DNA of 64,000 nucleotides from Labilibaculum euxinicum. GTDB taxonomy: Bacteria; Bacteroidota; Bacteroidia; Bacteroidales; Marinifilaceae. Numbering within the stretch: the first letter of the stretch is position 1; each line of letters opens with the position of its first letter. The DNA is taken from positions 124,001 to 188,000 of the forward strand of contig NZ_WTCR01000006.1 in NCBI RefSeq assembly GCF_009795715.1, given 5' to 3'. The translations under genes and the position numbers were made by a program. Shown here piece after piece: positions 63,635 through 64,000 of the stretch. The notes beneath the pieces are model-generated. The model had not been told where the DNA came from. It did no database searches and saw only the letters and a list, made by a program, of their open reading frames with translations.

Positions 63635-63948
63635 TTGCTAAAACTAACGGGACACCGTATTATGCTGTTATATTTTCATCAATAAAAACAACGGCTGATA
63701 ATGGCTATTCAGAAATGGCTGAATCTATGATGGAATTGGCCAAAAGACAAGCAGGATTTTTAGGTGTTGAATCAGCAAGGGAGGAGACTGGAATAACGGT
63801 TTCTTATTGGGAGAGTTTAGATGCAATTAAAAAATGGCAGGCACATCCCGCTCATCAAATTGCTCAGGAAAGAGGCAAAGAGAATTGGTACGAAAAATAT
63901 GCTGTTCGAATCTGTAAGGTGGAATCGGATTATTTTTTCGAGAAATAG
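63631..63948 (+). CDS. Antibiotic-biosynthesis-monooxygenase-fold protein
   Basis: A 105-residue protein with the ferredoxin-like ABM fold: YYAVIFSSIKTTADNGYSEM, GFLGVESAREETGITVSYWE, AIKKWQAHPAHQIAQERGKE. It shares ATGA with the end of oxyR, so the two are translationally coupled. Such domains include haem- or quinone-handling enzymes, but most members next to regulators are uncharacterised. Co-expression with OxyR hints at a redox role. Confidence 0.8.
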   Translation: MIAKTNGTPYYAVIFSSIKTTADNGYSEMAESMMELAKRQAGFLGVESAREETGITVSYWESLDAIKKWQAHPAHQIAQERGKENWYEKYAVRICKVESDYFFEK

Positions 63949-63969
63949 TGTTTCGGATTCATAAATGTA

Positions 63970-63999
63970 ACCCAAATCCCTAAAGGGGATTTAGGGGTG
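63970..63999. repeat. Intergenic palindromic repeat
   Basis: AATCCC (63976-63981) and GGGATT (63987-63992) pair within ACCCAAATCCCTAAAGGGG and the following TTTAGGGGT. This sequence type is a common intergenic repeat in Bacteroidota; it continues past the window edge. Confidence 0.5.
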
Positions 64000-64000
64000 A

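Overview
The window is a stretch of Bacteroidota chromosome. The signs are an AT-rich base composition, FecI/FecR/TonB-receptor regulon units with STN domains and DUF4249/DUF4974 partners, absence of strong Shine-Dalgarno sequences, and promoters of the TTTG-N20-TAnnTTTG kind used by the Bacteroidota primary sigma factor. A marine Bacteroidales relative (Marinifilaceae/Marinilabiliales type) is my inference; nothing here fixes the genus. No rRNA, tRNA, CRISPR array, intact insertion sequence or prophage was seen.

Layout. 1-6.9 kb: minus-strand ECF sigma/FecR unit with three small envelope genes, then a TonB-dependent receptor and a DUF4249 lipoprotein behind their own promoter. 7.1-7.5 kb: a degenerate 42-bp periodic hairpin array with no credible gene. 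7.6-11.9 kb: DUF819 membrane protein, DEAD-box helicase, YbhN-like flippase-fold protein and DUF5655 protein. 11.9-16.6 kb: a second sigma/FecR unit whose output protein has an STN domain but no TonB-receptor barrel, plus its STN-less paralogue. 16.8-33.5 kb: mostly housekeeping and sensing genes (nadA, two orphan membrane histidine kinases, cutC, a transglutaminase/thioredoxin-fold lipoprotein, deoB, an ABC-F protein, an aldo/keto reductase). 33.6-40.9 kb: a complete phosphate regulon in the order pstS-pstC-pstA-pstB-phoU-phoB-phoR, headed by a four-repeat Pho box. 41-43 kb: sirtuin and fabG.

43.0-48.6 kb is the most unusual part. It holds ten exact-length 41-bp tandem repeats, two copies of a 169-bp MITE-like element (one interrupted by a second 160-bp MITE-like element with a 3-bp target duplication), an exported protein made of ten 34-residue repeats, and a LytS kinase/LytS-like pseudokinase/LytTR regulator operon. 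The two 169-bp copies lie directly upstream of the repeat protein and of the kinase operon. 48.8-54.2 kb: an exported nickel superoxide dismutase, a Crp/Fnr regulator, a spondin-domain lipoprotein behind a possible Crp/Fnr-site promoter, an orphan ATP-grasp protein, sfsA and a YkgJ-type cysteine-cluster protein. 54.2-57.1 kb: two adjacent paralogues of a family I do not recognise. 57.7-64 kb: a TetR regulator, an M3 peptidase lipoprotein, the mtnN-luxS (AI-2/SAM recycling) pair, and oxyR overlapping a small monooxygenase-fold gene.

Several open frames can be extended upstream to TTG codons that fall inside recognisable promoters or repeats. I used the downstream ATG or GTG in those cases and say so in each entry.
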